From: Paramecium octaurelia
Taxonomy: Eukaryota > Ciliophora > Oligohymenophorea > Peniculida > Parameciidae
NCBI GenBank assembly: GCA_905182995.1
Contig: CAJJDP010000029.1
Coordinates: 558,001 to 622,000 of the forward strand
DNA length: 64,000 nucleotides
Reading direction: 5' to 3'
Made by a program: the position numbers and the translations under genes. Below the pieces are notes generated by a model. That model searched no databases. It saw only the letters and a program-made list of their open reading frames with translations, and was not told where the DNA came from. Shown here in pieces: positions 47,129-60,646 of the stretch. How positions within the stretch are numbered: position 1 is the stretch's first letter; every line of letters starts with the position of its first letter.

Positions 47129-48523
47129 ATGATTTAACCTTTCAGATGGTTAAAATAATTTTAGATCATGCAGCTAAATTAAGACTTTTTTTAAAGTTCT
47201 TCATATTTAAGCTAAATAATTTATCAAAGCTAAAATTCTTTTTCTAATTCAGGAAGAATTTTATTACCAAACTGAAGATATTAACATGTTGAATCAATTA
47301 ATAAAGAAAATTTTGATATAATGTACGTTAACTTTACTACCTGTCTATTTTTCTCATGATTAATGGATTATGAATAGAGCACTTCATTTAAATTTTATTT
47401 GACTTCACACCATTAATTCAAATAAGATATAATTATTATCTTTTCTATCAAAGCTGGCATATTGAGTATTTGAACCAATTCAGTTCTGAATCCTTTAAAT
47501 CTATTTGAATTCTTGATTGGTATTTTCTATTTAGTTAGTTAGTTTATATTTTACTTTTGAAAAAATAGAGTATATGGAATTATGGAAATTAAAATATATT
47601 TGTTGTAAAAATGGCTTCTTTTTATTGTTAGATAGTTTGCTTTACAGATTGCTATGAGAGTAAATTATTTAGTTTATTGTTATCATTACATATATACATA
47701 ATAAGATAAAATAGGGTTGAATTTATTTGAGTTTTATTAAATTTAGAGTGATTATAGAAGAACTCAATGAAAAATCAGGAATAAATCAAGTAAATTACTA
47801 AATACTAAGATATTCTAGCAATTCTCAGTCTAACTCATTTCCTAAACTTTCATCACAAATGATGTGGCAGTTATGGTGGTATTGGATCAATTAATTATCC
47901 AAATACTTTATATTAGTTTAATTGGAAACATAACAATATTTATAAAGATAGGGGAATTTATTAACTTTAAGATATTTATTATTGATTATATTAAAAGATA
48001 GAAGAAGTGAATAAAATTATTATTATCCTCATAAGATTTATAATTGTTTGACAATGTTAAATTAAACTCAGATGCACTTTAGTGAATAAAAGTTCGTTTC
48101 ATTTACAGCTGATTATATTTTCATTTAACTTCAATTTCTTTAGATAATTTAAGAAAGAACAAAAATAACCAAAGTTTTAGAGAAATAAATTCTAAATTTT
48201 ATAATAAAAACATATCTATCTCTAAAAAAACTGAATTATTAAAAATGATTTCAGAATACCAATCAAACTAATATTTTGAAACTATGTAATTAATTTATTT
48301 TCATCTTCCAAAGTAATCTATGATTAAATGTGATATTATTTAGAAACTCATTAAGGATTTGAAACAAAAATTTATTCAACTTATTAAATCTATTTTAATA
48401 TGTGTAGTTGATTTAAAAATAATAAACATATGTACTTTAAATGCATGAACAATTTAAAATTGTAGTATTTATAAAATAGAAAAAATTGTTAAATCCTTTT
48501 GCTAAGACAACATAATATCAAAT
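47129..48523. other. no supported gene
   Basis: Apart from the weak upstream fragments noted to 47,290, I see no feature in this AT-rich stretch. It lies 3' of the large membrane-protein gene. Confidence 0.4.
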
Positions 48524-51500
48524 TCATTGTTCCAAGTACTTTTCTTAGATCTATCTTTTGCTATTCCTAAATTACTTTTTTCTTAAATATAATACAATTG
48601 CAATCAAATTTATTAATTAAATCATTATTATGATCTAATTAAAAACATCAGTTGTTATATGTATTAGTATTTTAACATCTGATACATCGTTTTGAGCAAA
48701 TAAGACAATTTCTTAGTTTACATTATTAATCTATTACAATTCAACTTCGTATTAAGATATCAGTCCTAATTGAACTTGTGATTGATTGATAAAAATGAAA
48801 TGAGTAGTATTCACCTTGAGAATTTAAATATGACAATTTAAGCGATAGATAAAGTCATAAAATAGTCTATCTTCTTGTAAATCATATAAAAATGTGGCAT
48901 TATTATTAAGTTAGTTCAAAACTAAATAATTCTCATCTACATAACCAAGCTCAATTGGGAAATCTGAAATAGGATTTCGTATCTATTTTGCCAAATGATA
49001 AGATAAAGTAAAGTTATTTAATAGATCCATTTAAACTTTTATCATATAAGAATTTTAAATTTCAGATAATAATAAAAAGAGTGTGATTATATTCACATTT
49101 TTTTAACTTTAGACTAATTTAATTTCTTAAATCATTGGTTTTTGAGGTAATAAATTGTAAATTTCGTCATCGATTAATCTAAAGAATATTTCATAAAACC
49201 CATTAACATCAATTGAGTAAATGATTAATTTCCATTAAAGTTTTTCTAATTATAAAGCAACATAATAATCTTATGACTTTTCGATATATTTAATGTCAAA
49301 AGTAAAATCTGGTAGATTAATTATACTAAAATTCTAATTTTTGATAAAAATATGAATCTAATTCTTCTAATCTTCTTGCACTTTAAATAAATTATTTGTT
49401 TTGAAAATTATTTAATTCAAATTTCTTTCAGTTTTAAAGTTTATGACTTTTGTAAAGAGTTCTATACAACTTTCATCATCTTTCATTTTACATTACAATA
49501 ATTGTATTTTTAGATTATCTTCTAATAGTGAAAACCAGAGAAACAAATTATCCTATATCAAAAATATTTGATTGGCATTATCTTAAACATTTGATTTTTG
49601 GATTTGAAATAGAGTTTTATCTTCTAAGATTATTGCTGATACTTGATATTTCGTTTTCTATGCTTCATTTTCATTAAATTTATTCAATTGATAATCTTTA
49701 ATACACAAGAATGCTTCTTATCGACAATTTGTGATTTCTTTTGCATAGTAAAAAGGATTTCTCAATTTAATTGTGGGATATCCTTAAATTGTTAAGTTAT
49801 TTATTGGACCTGAAAAATATTCTGAAATTTGAATAGGCAAAATTTAATTTTTTTTGAGTTTAACAGATGTTGAATTCTTAATAGAAATTACATTATAACA
49901 CCTGTTTTAAATAATAACTTCAAAGGGGATTTTATCATGATTATATTAAGATGACATCAATTAGAATTAATATGAGGAAACCAAGGGATGCGAGGACGAT
50001 ATATTAGTTTCTATAATTGCAGTTATATCGAGCAAATTATATTGCATTAAATAGCCATTGTTAAAATATACTAATGTATTATCCATAATTTCGAAATAGA
50101 TTCCTTCAGTGCTTTTAATATCAATCAACTCGATTTTTAGATCTTTAAATCCAATTATTGCTATAAATAAAGATTAATTTTGTTTAATTAAAATGGCTAA
50201 ATGTGAAGACATATATAAGTACTCTAGTGGATTGTAAATTTAGTGTTCTTTAAAAGTATAATTATAGATTTAATGTAAAGAATATAAATCAAAATTATAA
50301 AGAAGTATTGAATTAGTATGGCTTTGTACCGCCCAAATTGTAAATGCATATTTTAGCAAATTCCTGCAAGAAATGAATATTAAATCAGAAATATGAAAGC
50401 ACGTTACCTCATCATTGTATTCAAATGCAAGCAAATTTGGATATTAAATTATTTTATAATTCCCAAACTCTAGATAATAAAGAATTTCTTCTGGCTAATA
50501 AAGATTTGCTGAAAGATACTTCTTATTATTTAATAAAAAATGCNTAATGTCAAAAGTAAAATCTGGTAGATTAATTATACTAAAATTCTAATTTTTGATA
50601 AAAATATGAATCTAATTCTTCTAATCTTCTTGCACTTTAAATAAATTATTTGTTTTGAAAATTATTTAATTCAAATTTCTTTCAGTTTTAAAGTTTATGA
50701 CTTTTGTAAAGAGTTCTATACAACTTTCATCATCTTTCATTTTACATTACAATAATTGTATTTTTAGATTATCTTCTAATAGTGAAAACCAGAGAAACAA
50801 ATTATCCTATATCAAAAATATTTGATTGGCATTATCTTAAACATTTGATTTTTGGATTTGAAATAGAGTTTTATCTTCTAAGATTATTGCTGATACTTGA
50901 TATTTCGTTTTCTATGCTTCATTTTCATTAAATTTATTCAATTGATAATGTTTAATACACAAGAATGCTTCTTATCGACAATTTGTGATTTCTTTTGCAT
51001 AGTAAAAAGGATTTCTCAATTTAATTGTGGGATATCCTTAAATTGTTAAGTTATTTATTGGACCTGAAAAATATTCTGAAATTTGAATAGGCAAAATTTA
51101 ATTTTTTTTGAGTTTAACAGATGTTGAATTCTTAATAGAAATTACATTATAACACCTGTTTTAAATAATAACTTCAAAGGGGATTTTATCATGATTATAT
51201 TAAGATGACATCAATTAGAATTAATATGAGGAAACCAAGGGATGCGAGGACGATATATTAGTTTCTATAATTGCAGTTATATCGAGCAAATTATATTGCA
51301 TTAAATAGCCATTGTTAAAATATACTAATGTATTATCCATAATTTCGAAATAGATTCCTTCAGTGCTTTTAATATCAATCAACTCGATTTTTAGATCTTT
51401 AAATCCAATTATTGCTATAAATAAAGATTAATTTTGTTTAATTAAAATGGCTAAATGTGAAGACATATATAAGTACTCTAGTGGATTGTAAATTTAGTGT

Positions 51501-53596
51501 TCTTTAAAAGTATAATTATAGATTTAATGTAAAGAATATAAATCAAAATTATAAAGAAGTATTGAATTAGTATGGCTTTGTACCGCCCAAATTGTAAATG
51601 CATATTTTAGCAAATTCCTGCAAGAAATGAATATTAAATCAGAAATATGAAAGCACGTTACCTCATCATTGTATTCAAATGCAAGCAAATTTGGATATTA
51701 AATTATTTTATAATTCCCAAACTCTAGATAATAAAGAATTTCTTCTGGCTAATAAAGATTTGCTGAAAGATACTTCTTATTATTTAATAAAAAATGCGAT
51801 TTTGAGAGCAAAAAAGGATATTTTTCATTTTTTAAATAAATCATTAGTTATTAGTCTACTTTTTAAACCTTAAGTATTTCAAAATTCTCGTTTATATTAA
51901 TGGAATTCATTTTCTATTAAAAAGAATAAATCACTTTTATTTATTTATTAATTTTATCAATTAAATAATAGTGTTCCGTACTTTCAAATACTTCATATTG
52001 ATTCTTATTTAAGCTCAAATATATCTTTTTAGTTTAGCAATTTTGGAAATATATTGTATTCTCAACTTGAAAAACTATAAAGTGCAAAGATTTTATAGAT
52101 ATTAACTAAATCTTGCTTTTAAACTTATATCTTTTTAATTGTTCATAGCACAGGTTTTCTACTTTTTCTTCATTCCTTATACTAAGGTTAATTAAATTAT
52201 TCTGATTATCAAAAAAAGAAAAGTTTTGTTAGAAATATGATTAAAAGCCTTCAATACTAAACTTAATTTTCTGTTTCTCTTAGCAATTTTTGAGAATTAA
52301 TGTATATTATTTTACTGTATTTTTCTCCTCCAAATTATTTTCATATTAGATTTTTAGACATCTTTTTAATGATATTTTACGTGTGTTTATGAAGTTCTAA
52401 ATAATATATAGAAATCCTTATTTGGGTTCAATAATACTACTAAATGGAAAATATCTATAGAATTATAACAAATTATTAAGTTTGTCTATCTAATAAAATA
52501 AATTATCTTCTTTTAGCAAAACCAATGATGAATTAAGAATTTAGTGTTTTTGAGTTATATGTTGATCAATACTAATTATGAATTCTGTTTAATTTTATAT
52601 AAAGAAAATTTAGGAAGAAAAATATAATTGTTCTCCTTGAAAAGAGTAATTTAATACAATTTCATTATCGAAATATTAAATTAGTTAAGAATTATTTTCT
52701 TTTACATGTGTGACTAGCATAATACTATTGCAATTATTATTCATTATCATTTTTAAGATTCTTTTTTCGCTCTGAAATAATTAAGAAAGAACTCCATTTT
52801 TGCTCCATCTAACTTGAAGGTAATTATTTCCTTCTATAATAATTAGAAACTTGATTTTTGAATCGCAAATACATACTTCATCAACTTTAGAAAATGCTAA
52901 AAGGGAGGGAATAATTTCATCCATTTTAGATTGTAAAATAATTTTCATCTCCTTACCATTAATCTCAACAATAATCCATTATGAGCATTAGAAAAAAGCA
53001 ATTATAAAATAATTTTTTTTTAATATCTTTTATTATTTCATCTTGCACTAATCTAAGATTTAAATAGACACATCAAGGTCATTAATAAGTATTGTATCAC
53101 CTTTTAAACTTACGGAATATAATTTTAATTGAAATTTGCTCAAACAAATTAAATAAAAGCTCTCATTCAATTAATGAATTTCATCACAGATTTCTTCTTA
53201 AGAAATACTTGTCTCTATTTTAAGCTTCTCTTATATATTCCCATAATTTTTCTCGAAATCTAATGTATCAAAGCTGATACATGTTATATAATATTTCAAA
53301 GAATTCAGAAATAATGAACATATAAGTTTTTCTTATATTTTAACATAGTCCAAAAATTTGAATACTTTGATTTAGATTGGCATGTCTTTGTAAGGAATAA
53401 TAAATGACTTTTATATAATTTCTTTATCAACACTTTTCAATTTGTAGTAATCCTCCTCATTTCCTTCCAATATAAAGCAACCTGAAAAGTATTCTTGGCA
53501 GGATATTATTGGCTAGGCTTTTCGAACCTAGCAATTTATTGCCTCTGAGTTTAATCGAAAAATGTGAAATCCAAAAATTATGATTAAGAAATACAT
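48524..53596 (-). CDS. large single-pass membrane protein, about 1,272 residues (contains an assembly duplication)
   Basis: ATG at 53,594-53,596 (minus) starts MYFLIIIFGFHIFRLNSEA, a good signal peptide. The frame has no TGA until 48,524-48,526 provided the repeated 1,253 bp plus N at 49,291-50,544 are collapsed; 5,073 minus 1,254 gives exactly 1,273 codons. The ectodomain is long, with N-x-S/T sites and scattered cysteines; I see no recognised domain. A hydrophobic segment close to the C-terminus (IIIMIQLINLIAIVLYL) is followed by a basic tail (RKKQFRNSKR), giving type I topology. No introns. A second, slightly different version of the 5' third lies at 53,700-55,113, where the same ATG would be at 55,009-55,011. 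It is probably a surface protein; the function is unknown. Confidence 0.85.
49291..50543 (+). repeat. direct repeat, copy 1 (1,253 bp)
   Basis: Same length as 50,545-51,797 with one substitution noticed (near 49,698). It ends at the N at 50,544. Collapsing the pair restores a continuous reading frame, so this is an assembly overlap. Confidence 0.95.
50545..51797 (+). repeat. direct repeat, copy 2 (1,253 bp)
   Basis: Second copy of 49,291-50,543, starting right after the N at 50,544. Confidence 0.95.
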
Positions 53597-53698
53597 ATTC
53601 GATATTTTTTTTATTTATTATAAAATACCCACTTTAAATCAATGTGTATAATAATAGAGTTTTATTTAGTATGTAAAAATAATTGATGAACATCGTAT
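52285..53698 (+). repeat. direct repeat, copy 1 (1,414 bp, diverged)
   Basis: Matches 53,700-55,113 without length change but with a dozen or more substitutions, densest in the first 150 bases. Both copies carry the start of the membrane-protein gene. They could be near-identical paralogues, alleles, or an overlap with poor-quality contig end sequence. Confidence 0.9.
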
Positions 53699-53699
53699 N

Positions 53700-55113
53700 A
53701 GTTTTTGAGAATTAATGTTTATTATTTTACTGTATTTTTCTCCTCCAAAGTATTTTCATATTACATTTTTAGACATCTTATTAATGATATTTTACGTGTG
53801 TTTTTGAAGTTCTAAATAAGATATAGAAATCCTTATTTGGGTTCAATAATACTACTAAATGGAAAATATCTATAGAATTATAACAAATTATTAAGTTTGT
53901 CTATCTAATAAAATAAATTATCTTCTTTTAGCAAAACCAATGATGAATTAAGAATTTAATGTTTTTGAGTTATATGTTGATCAATAATAATTATGAATTC
54001 TGTTTAATTTTATATAAAGAAAATTTAGGAAGAAAAATATAGTTGTTCTCCTTGAAAAGAGTAATTTAATACAATTTCATTATCGAAATATTAAATTAGT
54101 TAAGAATTATTTTCTTTTACATGTGTGACTAGCATAATACTATTGCAATTATTATTCATTATCATTTTTAAGATTCGTTTTTCGCTCTTAAATAATTAAG
54201 GAAGAACTCCATTTTTGCTCCATCTAACTTGAAGGTAATTATTTCCTTCTATAATAATTAGAAACTTGATTTTTGAATCGCAAATACATACTTCATCAAC
54301 TTTAGAAAATGCTAAAAGGGAGGGAATAATTTCATCCATTTTAGATTGTAAAATAATTTTCATCTCCTTACCATTAATCTCAACAATAATCCATTATGAG
54401 CATTAGAAAAAAGCAATTATAAAATAATTGTTTTTTAATATCTTTTATTATTTCATCTTGCACTAATCTTAGATTTAAATAGACACATTAAGTTCATTAA
54501 TAAGTATTGTATCACCTTTTAAACTTACGGAATATAATTTTAATTGAAATTTGCTCAAACAAATTAAATAAAAGCTCTCATTCAATTAATGAATTTCATC
54601 ACAGATTTCTTCTTAAGAAATACTTGTCTCTATTTTAAGCTTCTCTTGTATATTCCCATAATTTTTCTCGAAATCTAATGTATCAAAGCTGATACATGTT
54701 ATATAATATTTCAAAGAATTCAGAAATAATGAACATATAAGTTTTTCTTATATTTTAACATAGTCCAAAAATTTGAATACTTTGATTTAGATTGGCATGT
54801 CTTTGTAAGGAATAATAAATGACTTTTATATAATTTCTTTATCAACACTTTTCAATTTGTAGTAATCCTCCTCATTTCCTTCCAATATAAAGCAACCTGA
54901 AAAGTATTCTTGGCAGGATATTATTGGCTAGGCTTTTCGAACCTAGCAATTTATTGCCTCTGAGTTTAATCGAAAAATGTGAAATCCAAAAATTATGATT
55001 AAGAAATACATATTCGATATTTTTTTTATTTATTATAAAATACCCACTTTAAATCAATGTGTATAATAATAGAGTTTTATTTAGTATGTAAAAATAATTG
55101 ATGAACATCGTAT
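53700..55113 (+). repeat. direct repeat, copy 2 (1,414 bp, diverged)
   Basis: Second version of 52,285-53,698 after the N at 53,699. Some substitutions change residues (for example in the region near 54,492). Confidence 0.9.
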
Positions 55114-56099
55114 CTCAATAAAAATGAAAAGAATAGATCATCAATTTCAGCAGTTAATTTCAATAAGTCCTCATTTTTTCGAAACTAGTATTATGAATTT
55201 AGGAATATAAAAACTAGGATTAAATTAAATCGCTGTGACTTTGCATAAAATTAAAAAATTGATAGGAAATTCTAAATTTGAATTTTATCAATTTTGACAC
55301 TCTTATATTGTTTGAAAATCTTTCAGAAGGTTGATAGATAATTAACACTTAAAATTTGAATAACATTTAATAGTATAATCATACAATATTTTGTGAGAAG
55401 TTTGAATAGTTTATTTATTATTTGGACTAAAATAAAGAATGTTGAACTGTATAGATATTTATTATTTATTTAGAAAAATTCAATAAAGTTATTTGCTTAC
55501 TACACGATCGTCTCTATTTATAAAATTTCGATAATCAATTTAGAATAATCTGATAAAGTTTGAGATTTTTCTAATAATACTAATCCAGAACAATTAGAAT
55601 TAAATTGTGATCAAACAAGATTATTTAATATGAAAAATATTGTTAATGCAATATACATTGTTGAATCATATTCTTAATCAGATTTCAAACTTACTAAAAT
55701 TTCAATTTCAAAAATCTTGTTCATAAACTATCTTTTAAATTCAAATCAGAAGATCTTAAATAAGGAAAAAAAAATGGATTTACGCTAATATTAAATCTTT
55801 TATTTTGTTAAAAAAATTCGTTGATAATTTATACTAATTAATGTAAGAAGTGGATGTATATTATAGAATGCACCCAATTTAATTATCATTATTTCTGTGT
55901 AACTATTTGATGGCAGTATATAATAAGAGATATTTTCAATCAGCCTAATCTCTTAATGCAACAGAACTTACTAAACTAAAAAGTAAGATATCTCGTTACC
56001 AAAACTTCCAGAAATAATTCTAAGGTTATTCGCCATATATATATATGATCATTATTATGGAAATCCATATAATTTCGAAGCATAAAGCAAGAGATTAAC
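55114..56099. other. no supported gene
   Basis: AT-rich sequence upstream of the membrane-protein gene. No feature recognised. Confidence 0.4.
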
Positions 56100-56690
56100 A
56101 AAACCTTCTTTCTGAGGATAGCAAAAAATTCACATAAAGGCCCATTCCTTAATATCTAATGGAAGGGGATAAATAGAAAGGTGGACAGTAGATACTTATA
56201 GAGATACACAAGTGAAATTTATCTAATTTTGGCTGGATTTAAGAAGTTGTATAAGTGGATGATAGTGTGGATTTTAATGGGCCCCCTTTGCATATAGGCA
56301 ATTAAATTTTCAAAAAAATAATGGATATATCCATTTATAGTATTAATGATTAAAATGCCGATAAACAAATGAAGGATGACTTTCACAAGAAGCTGAGAGG
56401 ATTATGGTGTAAATAAAGGAGATAGTGTATAAGGTGAAGAGGGGATAGTTATAGTGGACCCAGTTTTTGCAGGATTCGAATTGTATATTATAGAAGTTAA
56501 AATTTGACGGATTCTTACTCCCACAAGTAGGGTGTAATGTAACTATGGTTTTTCTTTGTGTGAGAATTCTAAGAAGTTAAAGGTAACTTCAAATTGTGAA
56601 AAAAACTAAGGATCGTGTGAAGATAACTATGCAGAAGAATCACAACTTTATGCAAATATACTCAATTGATTTAAGAGTTAGAATTAATAT
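56100..56690 (+). pseudogene. decayed coding remnant, unrecognised
   Basis: Forward segments read GQIERWTVDTYRDTQVKFIQ (about 56,170-56,225), EDYGVNKGDSVQGEEGIVIV followed by DPVFAGFELYIIEVK (56,400-56,500), and CNYGFSLCENSKKLKVTSNC and SCEDNYAEESQLYANILN (56,540-56,670). The last is Cys-containing and coherent. Frames differ and TGA intervenes, with no intron-like joins. The stretch is richer in G than its flanks. No family assigned. Confidence 0.35.
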
Positions 56691-57446
56691 TAAATATTAT
56701 TAATAAGTAATAAGAAGCATAAACCTTTATTAATTTATAATCTAAATTTGTAAATTTAGTATATTATCAAATTAAAAAGCAGTTTTTAAAACCTTAAATA
56801 TCTATTAGTAATGAAGACTGTAGATTTATTGCACAACAGGTTAAGCATGCTCTTTTTTTTTATTTTTTTTGCTACCATAAACTAAACATTTTATACTTGA
56901 TTTGATTAGAATTTAATAAGAATCAATCAAATCTTTTTTATGGATAAAATTGTAGATGGAAAGCTAACATATGCTATAATCTTTCTAATAAAGATATAAC
57001 ATAATTTGAATGAGAAAGTAGCAAAATCTAAATTTCTTTGATTTGAAGAGACTTTATCAATTGATAGAGTTAATTTACGTATTATTTAGGGATATCTAAG
57101 AGTTATCATTATTATCACAATAAAATGATTCCACCTCTAAGGCATTCATATTGCAGCAATATCAATATTTTAAAATGAATGATTTTCAACACGAATAATT
57201 TTGCTTGCTTGTTCTTAATGTTAAATATTTAGCATCAGAATAGTTATTATATTGACCTACTATTAATAAGAGTGATAATCTTTTCACCTTGATGATTCAT
57301 ATCTTATCTTCCCTTTAATAATGACTATAAATCCTTTTTTATAAATTGTTGTAAATTATTCTTACTTATCCAATTCTCCTCTAGATCCTAAAAGTATCAT
57401 CCTTTCAATACTCTATTTGAAAAATCTTAAGTAATATTGTTAACTG
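56691..57446. other. no supported gene
   Basis: AT-rich sequence; no recognised frame or motif. Confidence 0.4.
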
Positions 57447-58272
57447 ATGAGTATTGTAATACTGATAATTTCATTCCAATCTCCCCTATTTAAAGCTTTC
57501 CATTAATAGGCCGAGCCCTTAAAAAGCAATCTCTAGTAAGCTGGTCAAGAAAAAAATTTATCACTTGGAAAGGTACATGACGATGCTTGACCTTCTTTAG
57601 GTAAAGATGGTTTAAACTAATTTTGGAAGAGAGAAAATAAAATAAATAATGGGAAACCTCGTCATTCATGATTTAGAATGGATTAATCCTTGATAATTAA
57701 TTAGAGTTACATGATCACTAATTTTACTTAAAGATTAAATGTCTCAAGTTTATCTCCAATAAATTGAATGTATTCTTCTTATAATATATAATAAGATTAA
57801 ATAGAGCGAATAGAAGTGCATTTTTGCTTGTTTTTGGTGAAAAAATTATTAAGAAGAGAAAATAAAAAATTAATTCTTCTATTTAAAATTATTTTAAATT
57901 TAATAGCCCATTATAAGAACTTCTTTGCACGGAAGTTGTAAAGAATAACAGAAAATAAAGGCCCATCTAAGAAATTATATAAAAGAAGTGCTTTTATTTG
58001 ATGATTGAATAACAATTTTTGCCTCGTTAACCTCAAAAAGGATAAGATAGAGTAAATTTAAAAGTCAAACTGTAGTGAAAGAGACTTTGATCATATACTA
58101 GTCAGTAACTATAAGACTCCTTACATACTGTAAAATAATAGATCGTAAAAGACCCAGCTAACTCTTCTAGATATAATTCTCTTCGCCAAATTTTTAAGGA
58201 TTAAAGTTAAATAAAGTGGAGAGAGGTGCTTCAAAAATCTCATTATATCTTTCTTAATTTTTAAATTGAGAT
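57447..58272 (+). repeat. direct repeat flanking the second gap, copy 1
   Basis: Matches 59,089-59,916 with several substitutions and small indels (826 against 828 bp; for example differences near 57,890 and 57,965). It abuts the 816-N gap. The content is not recognisably coding. Confidence 0.9.
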
Positions 58273-59088
58273 NNNNNNNNNNNNNNNNNNNNNNNNNNNN
58301 NNNNNNNNNNNNNNNNNNNNNNNNNNNNNNNNNNNNNNNNNNNNNNNNNNNNNNNNNNNNNNNNNNNNNNNNNNNNNNNNNNNNNNNNNNNNNNNNNNNN
58401 NNNNNNNNNNNNNNNNNNNNNNNNNNNNNNNNNNNNNNNNNNNNNNNNNNNNNNNNNNNNNNNNNNNNNNNNNNNNNNNNNNNNNNNNNNNNNNNNNNNN
58501 NNNNNNNNNNNNNNNNNNNNNNNNNNNNNNNNNNNNNNNNNNNNNNNNNNNNNNNNNNNNNNNNNNNNNNNNNNNNNNNNNNNNNNNNNNNNNNNNNNNN
58601 NNNNNNNNNNNNNNNNNNNNNNNNNNNNNNNNNNNNNNNNNNNNNNNNNNNNNNNNNNNNNNNNNNNNNNNNNNNNNNNNNNNNNNNNNNNNNNNNNNNN
58701 NNNNNNNNNNNNNNNNNNNNNNNNNNNNNNNNNNNNNNNNNNNNNNNNNNNNNNNNNNNNNNNNNNNNNNNNNNNNNNNNNNNNNNNNNNNNNNNNNNNN
58801 NNNNNNNNNNNNNNNNNNNNNNNNNNNNNNNNNNNNNNNNNNNNNNNNNNNNNNNNNNNNNNNNNNNNNNNNNNNNNNNNNNNNNNNNNNNNNNNNNNNN
58901 NNNNNNNNNNNNNNNNNNNNNNNNNNNNNNNNNNNNNNNNNNNNNNNNNNNNNNNNNNNNNNNNNNNNNNNNNNNNNNNNNNNNNNNNNNNNNNNNNNNN
59001 NNNNNNNNNNNNNNNNNNNNNNNNNNNNNNNNNNNNNNNNNNNNNNNNNNNNNNNNNNNNNNNNNNNNNNNNNNNNNNNNNNNNNNNN
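58273..59088. other. scaffold gap, 816 N
   Basis: Run of N between two diverged copies of the same 0.83-kb sequence. Confidence 0.99.
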
Positions 59089-59916
59089 ATGAGTATTGTA
59101 ATACTGATAATTTCATTCCAATCTCCCCTATTTAAAGCTTTCCATTAATAGGCCGAGCCCTTAAAAAGCAATCTCTAGTAAGCTGGTCAAGAAAAAAATT
59201 TATCACTTGGAAAGGTACATGACGATGCTTGACCTTCTTTAGGTAAAGATGGTTTAAACTAATTTTGGAAGAGAGAAAATAAAATAAATAATGGGAAACC
59301 TCGTCATTCATGATTTAGAATGGATTAATCCTTGATAATTAATTAGAGTTACATGATCACTAATTTTACTTAAAGATTAAATGTCTCAAGTTTATCTCCA
59401 ATAAATTGAATGTATTCTTCTTATAATATATAATAAGATTAAATAGAGCGAATAAAAGTGCATTTTTGCTTGTTTTTGGTGAAAAAATTATTAAGAAGAG
59501 AAAATAAAAAATTAATTCTTCTATTTAAAAAATTAGTTTAAAATTTAATAGCCCATTATAAGAACTTCTTTGCACGGAAGTTGTAAAGAATAACAGAAAA
59601 TAAAGGCCCTGCTAAGAAATTAAATAAAAGAAGTGCTTTTATTTGATGATTGAATAACAATTTTGCCTCGTTAACCTCAAAAAGGATAAGATAGAGCAAA
59701 TTTAAAAGTCAAACTGTAGTGAAAGAGACTTTGATTATATACTAGTCAGTAACAATAAGACTCCTTACATACTGTCAAATAATAGATCGTAAAAGACCCA
59801 GCTAACTCTTCTAGATATAATTCTCTTTGCCAAATTTTTAAGGATTAAAGTTAAATAAAGTGGAGAGAGGTGCTTCAAAAATCTCATTATATCTTTCTTA
59901 ATTTTTAAATTGAGAT
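59089..59916 (+). repeat. direct repeat flanking the second gap, copy 2
   Basis: Second version of 57,447-58,272. Its last 162 bases also begin the next duplicated block (59,755 onward), so that part occurs three times in the window. Confidence 0.9.
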
Positions 59917-60157
59917 CTTAGTCCATCATGTTAAAGTATCAATGATAATAAAAGATTATTGCGATAGGTTATAAGATGGTAGCTAAATTCGTTAATGATT
60001 GAATTTATGAGATAGATAATTATTCTGCTTAGATGGCAAAATTTCTCCTACTCAAACAATTCTGCTATTTATAAATCTTAAGAAATGAGCTATTTGAGAG
60101 TTAAAATGGCAAGGGTTATGAGCCCAAAAATACTGATAGGATAATATCCGATAGTGA

Positions 60158-60448
60158 CCTGAAGGATTAGTTGGATAATCAATGATTCAACTTGAAATAC
60201 TTTATGAAGAAATAAAATCTTATTCAGATAACTGGAATAGCATTTTAAATAATTAAAAGTAATTTACAATTCAATATACCCAGAACAAAATTAAGAACAG
60301 GAAAGCAGAGATTGACTTGGAGAGTATTGAAGTGAATACTTAGTGGATATAGGTGAAATAATCGGTGGATGAAGCCTATATGAAGTAGAAATACTTGTCG
60401 TAAGAGTTGAAGGAAATTATGACCTGGCAGATCATAACAAAACTTTGA
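60158..60448 (+). pseudogene. coding fragment, unrecognised (second copy 61,779-62,069)
   Basis: A 97-codon frame ends at TGA 60,446-60,448, with an internal ATG at 60,182. It contains MIQLEILYEEIKSYSDNWNS, NRKAEIDLESIEVNTQWIQV and EAYMKQKYLSQELKEIM, a coherent, probably helical text. Upstream related text (NTDRIISDSDLKDQLDNQ) lies in another frame, so the fragment has lost its 5' continuity. The minus-strand standard-code frame at 60,245-60,460 is its shadow. Confidence 0.45.
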
Positions 60449-60646
60449 TAATATTTCCACTCGCCCTGAATGGGCAGCCAGAAATATTCATAAAAATGAA
60501 TTAATTTAATGATTTGAATTGCCTATATAATATATAAGTTTTTAAGGCTACTTATTATTTCGATTATTTCCCCTTGATTTTGTCAAAGCAGATAATCAAT
60601 GTGCAAAGGACTCTGCAAAGTTAACCTAATAACATATATAAATTGA

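Noticed and set aside
50400..50450. An intron beginning GTAACGTGC and ending TTGCAG within the membrane-protein gene
   Set aside because: Reading straight through keeps the frame open with sensible residues, whereas splicing at those borders breaks phase.
51679..52292. Plus-strand frame of about 200 codons starting MQANLDIKLFYNSQ
   Set aside because: It is antisense to the 1,273-codon membrane-protein frame, which is far too long to be chance.
58121..59135. Open frames of 289 and 331 codons spanning the second gap
   Set aside because: Almost entirely N; the short real ends show no coding signal.
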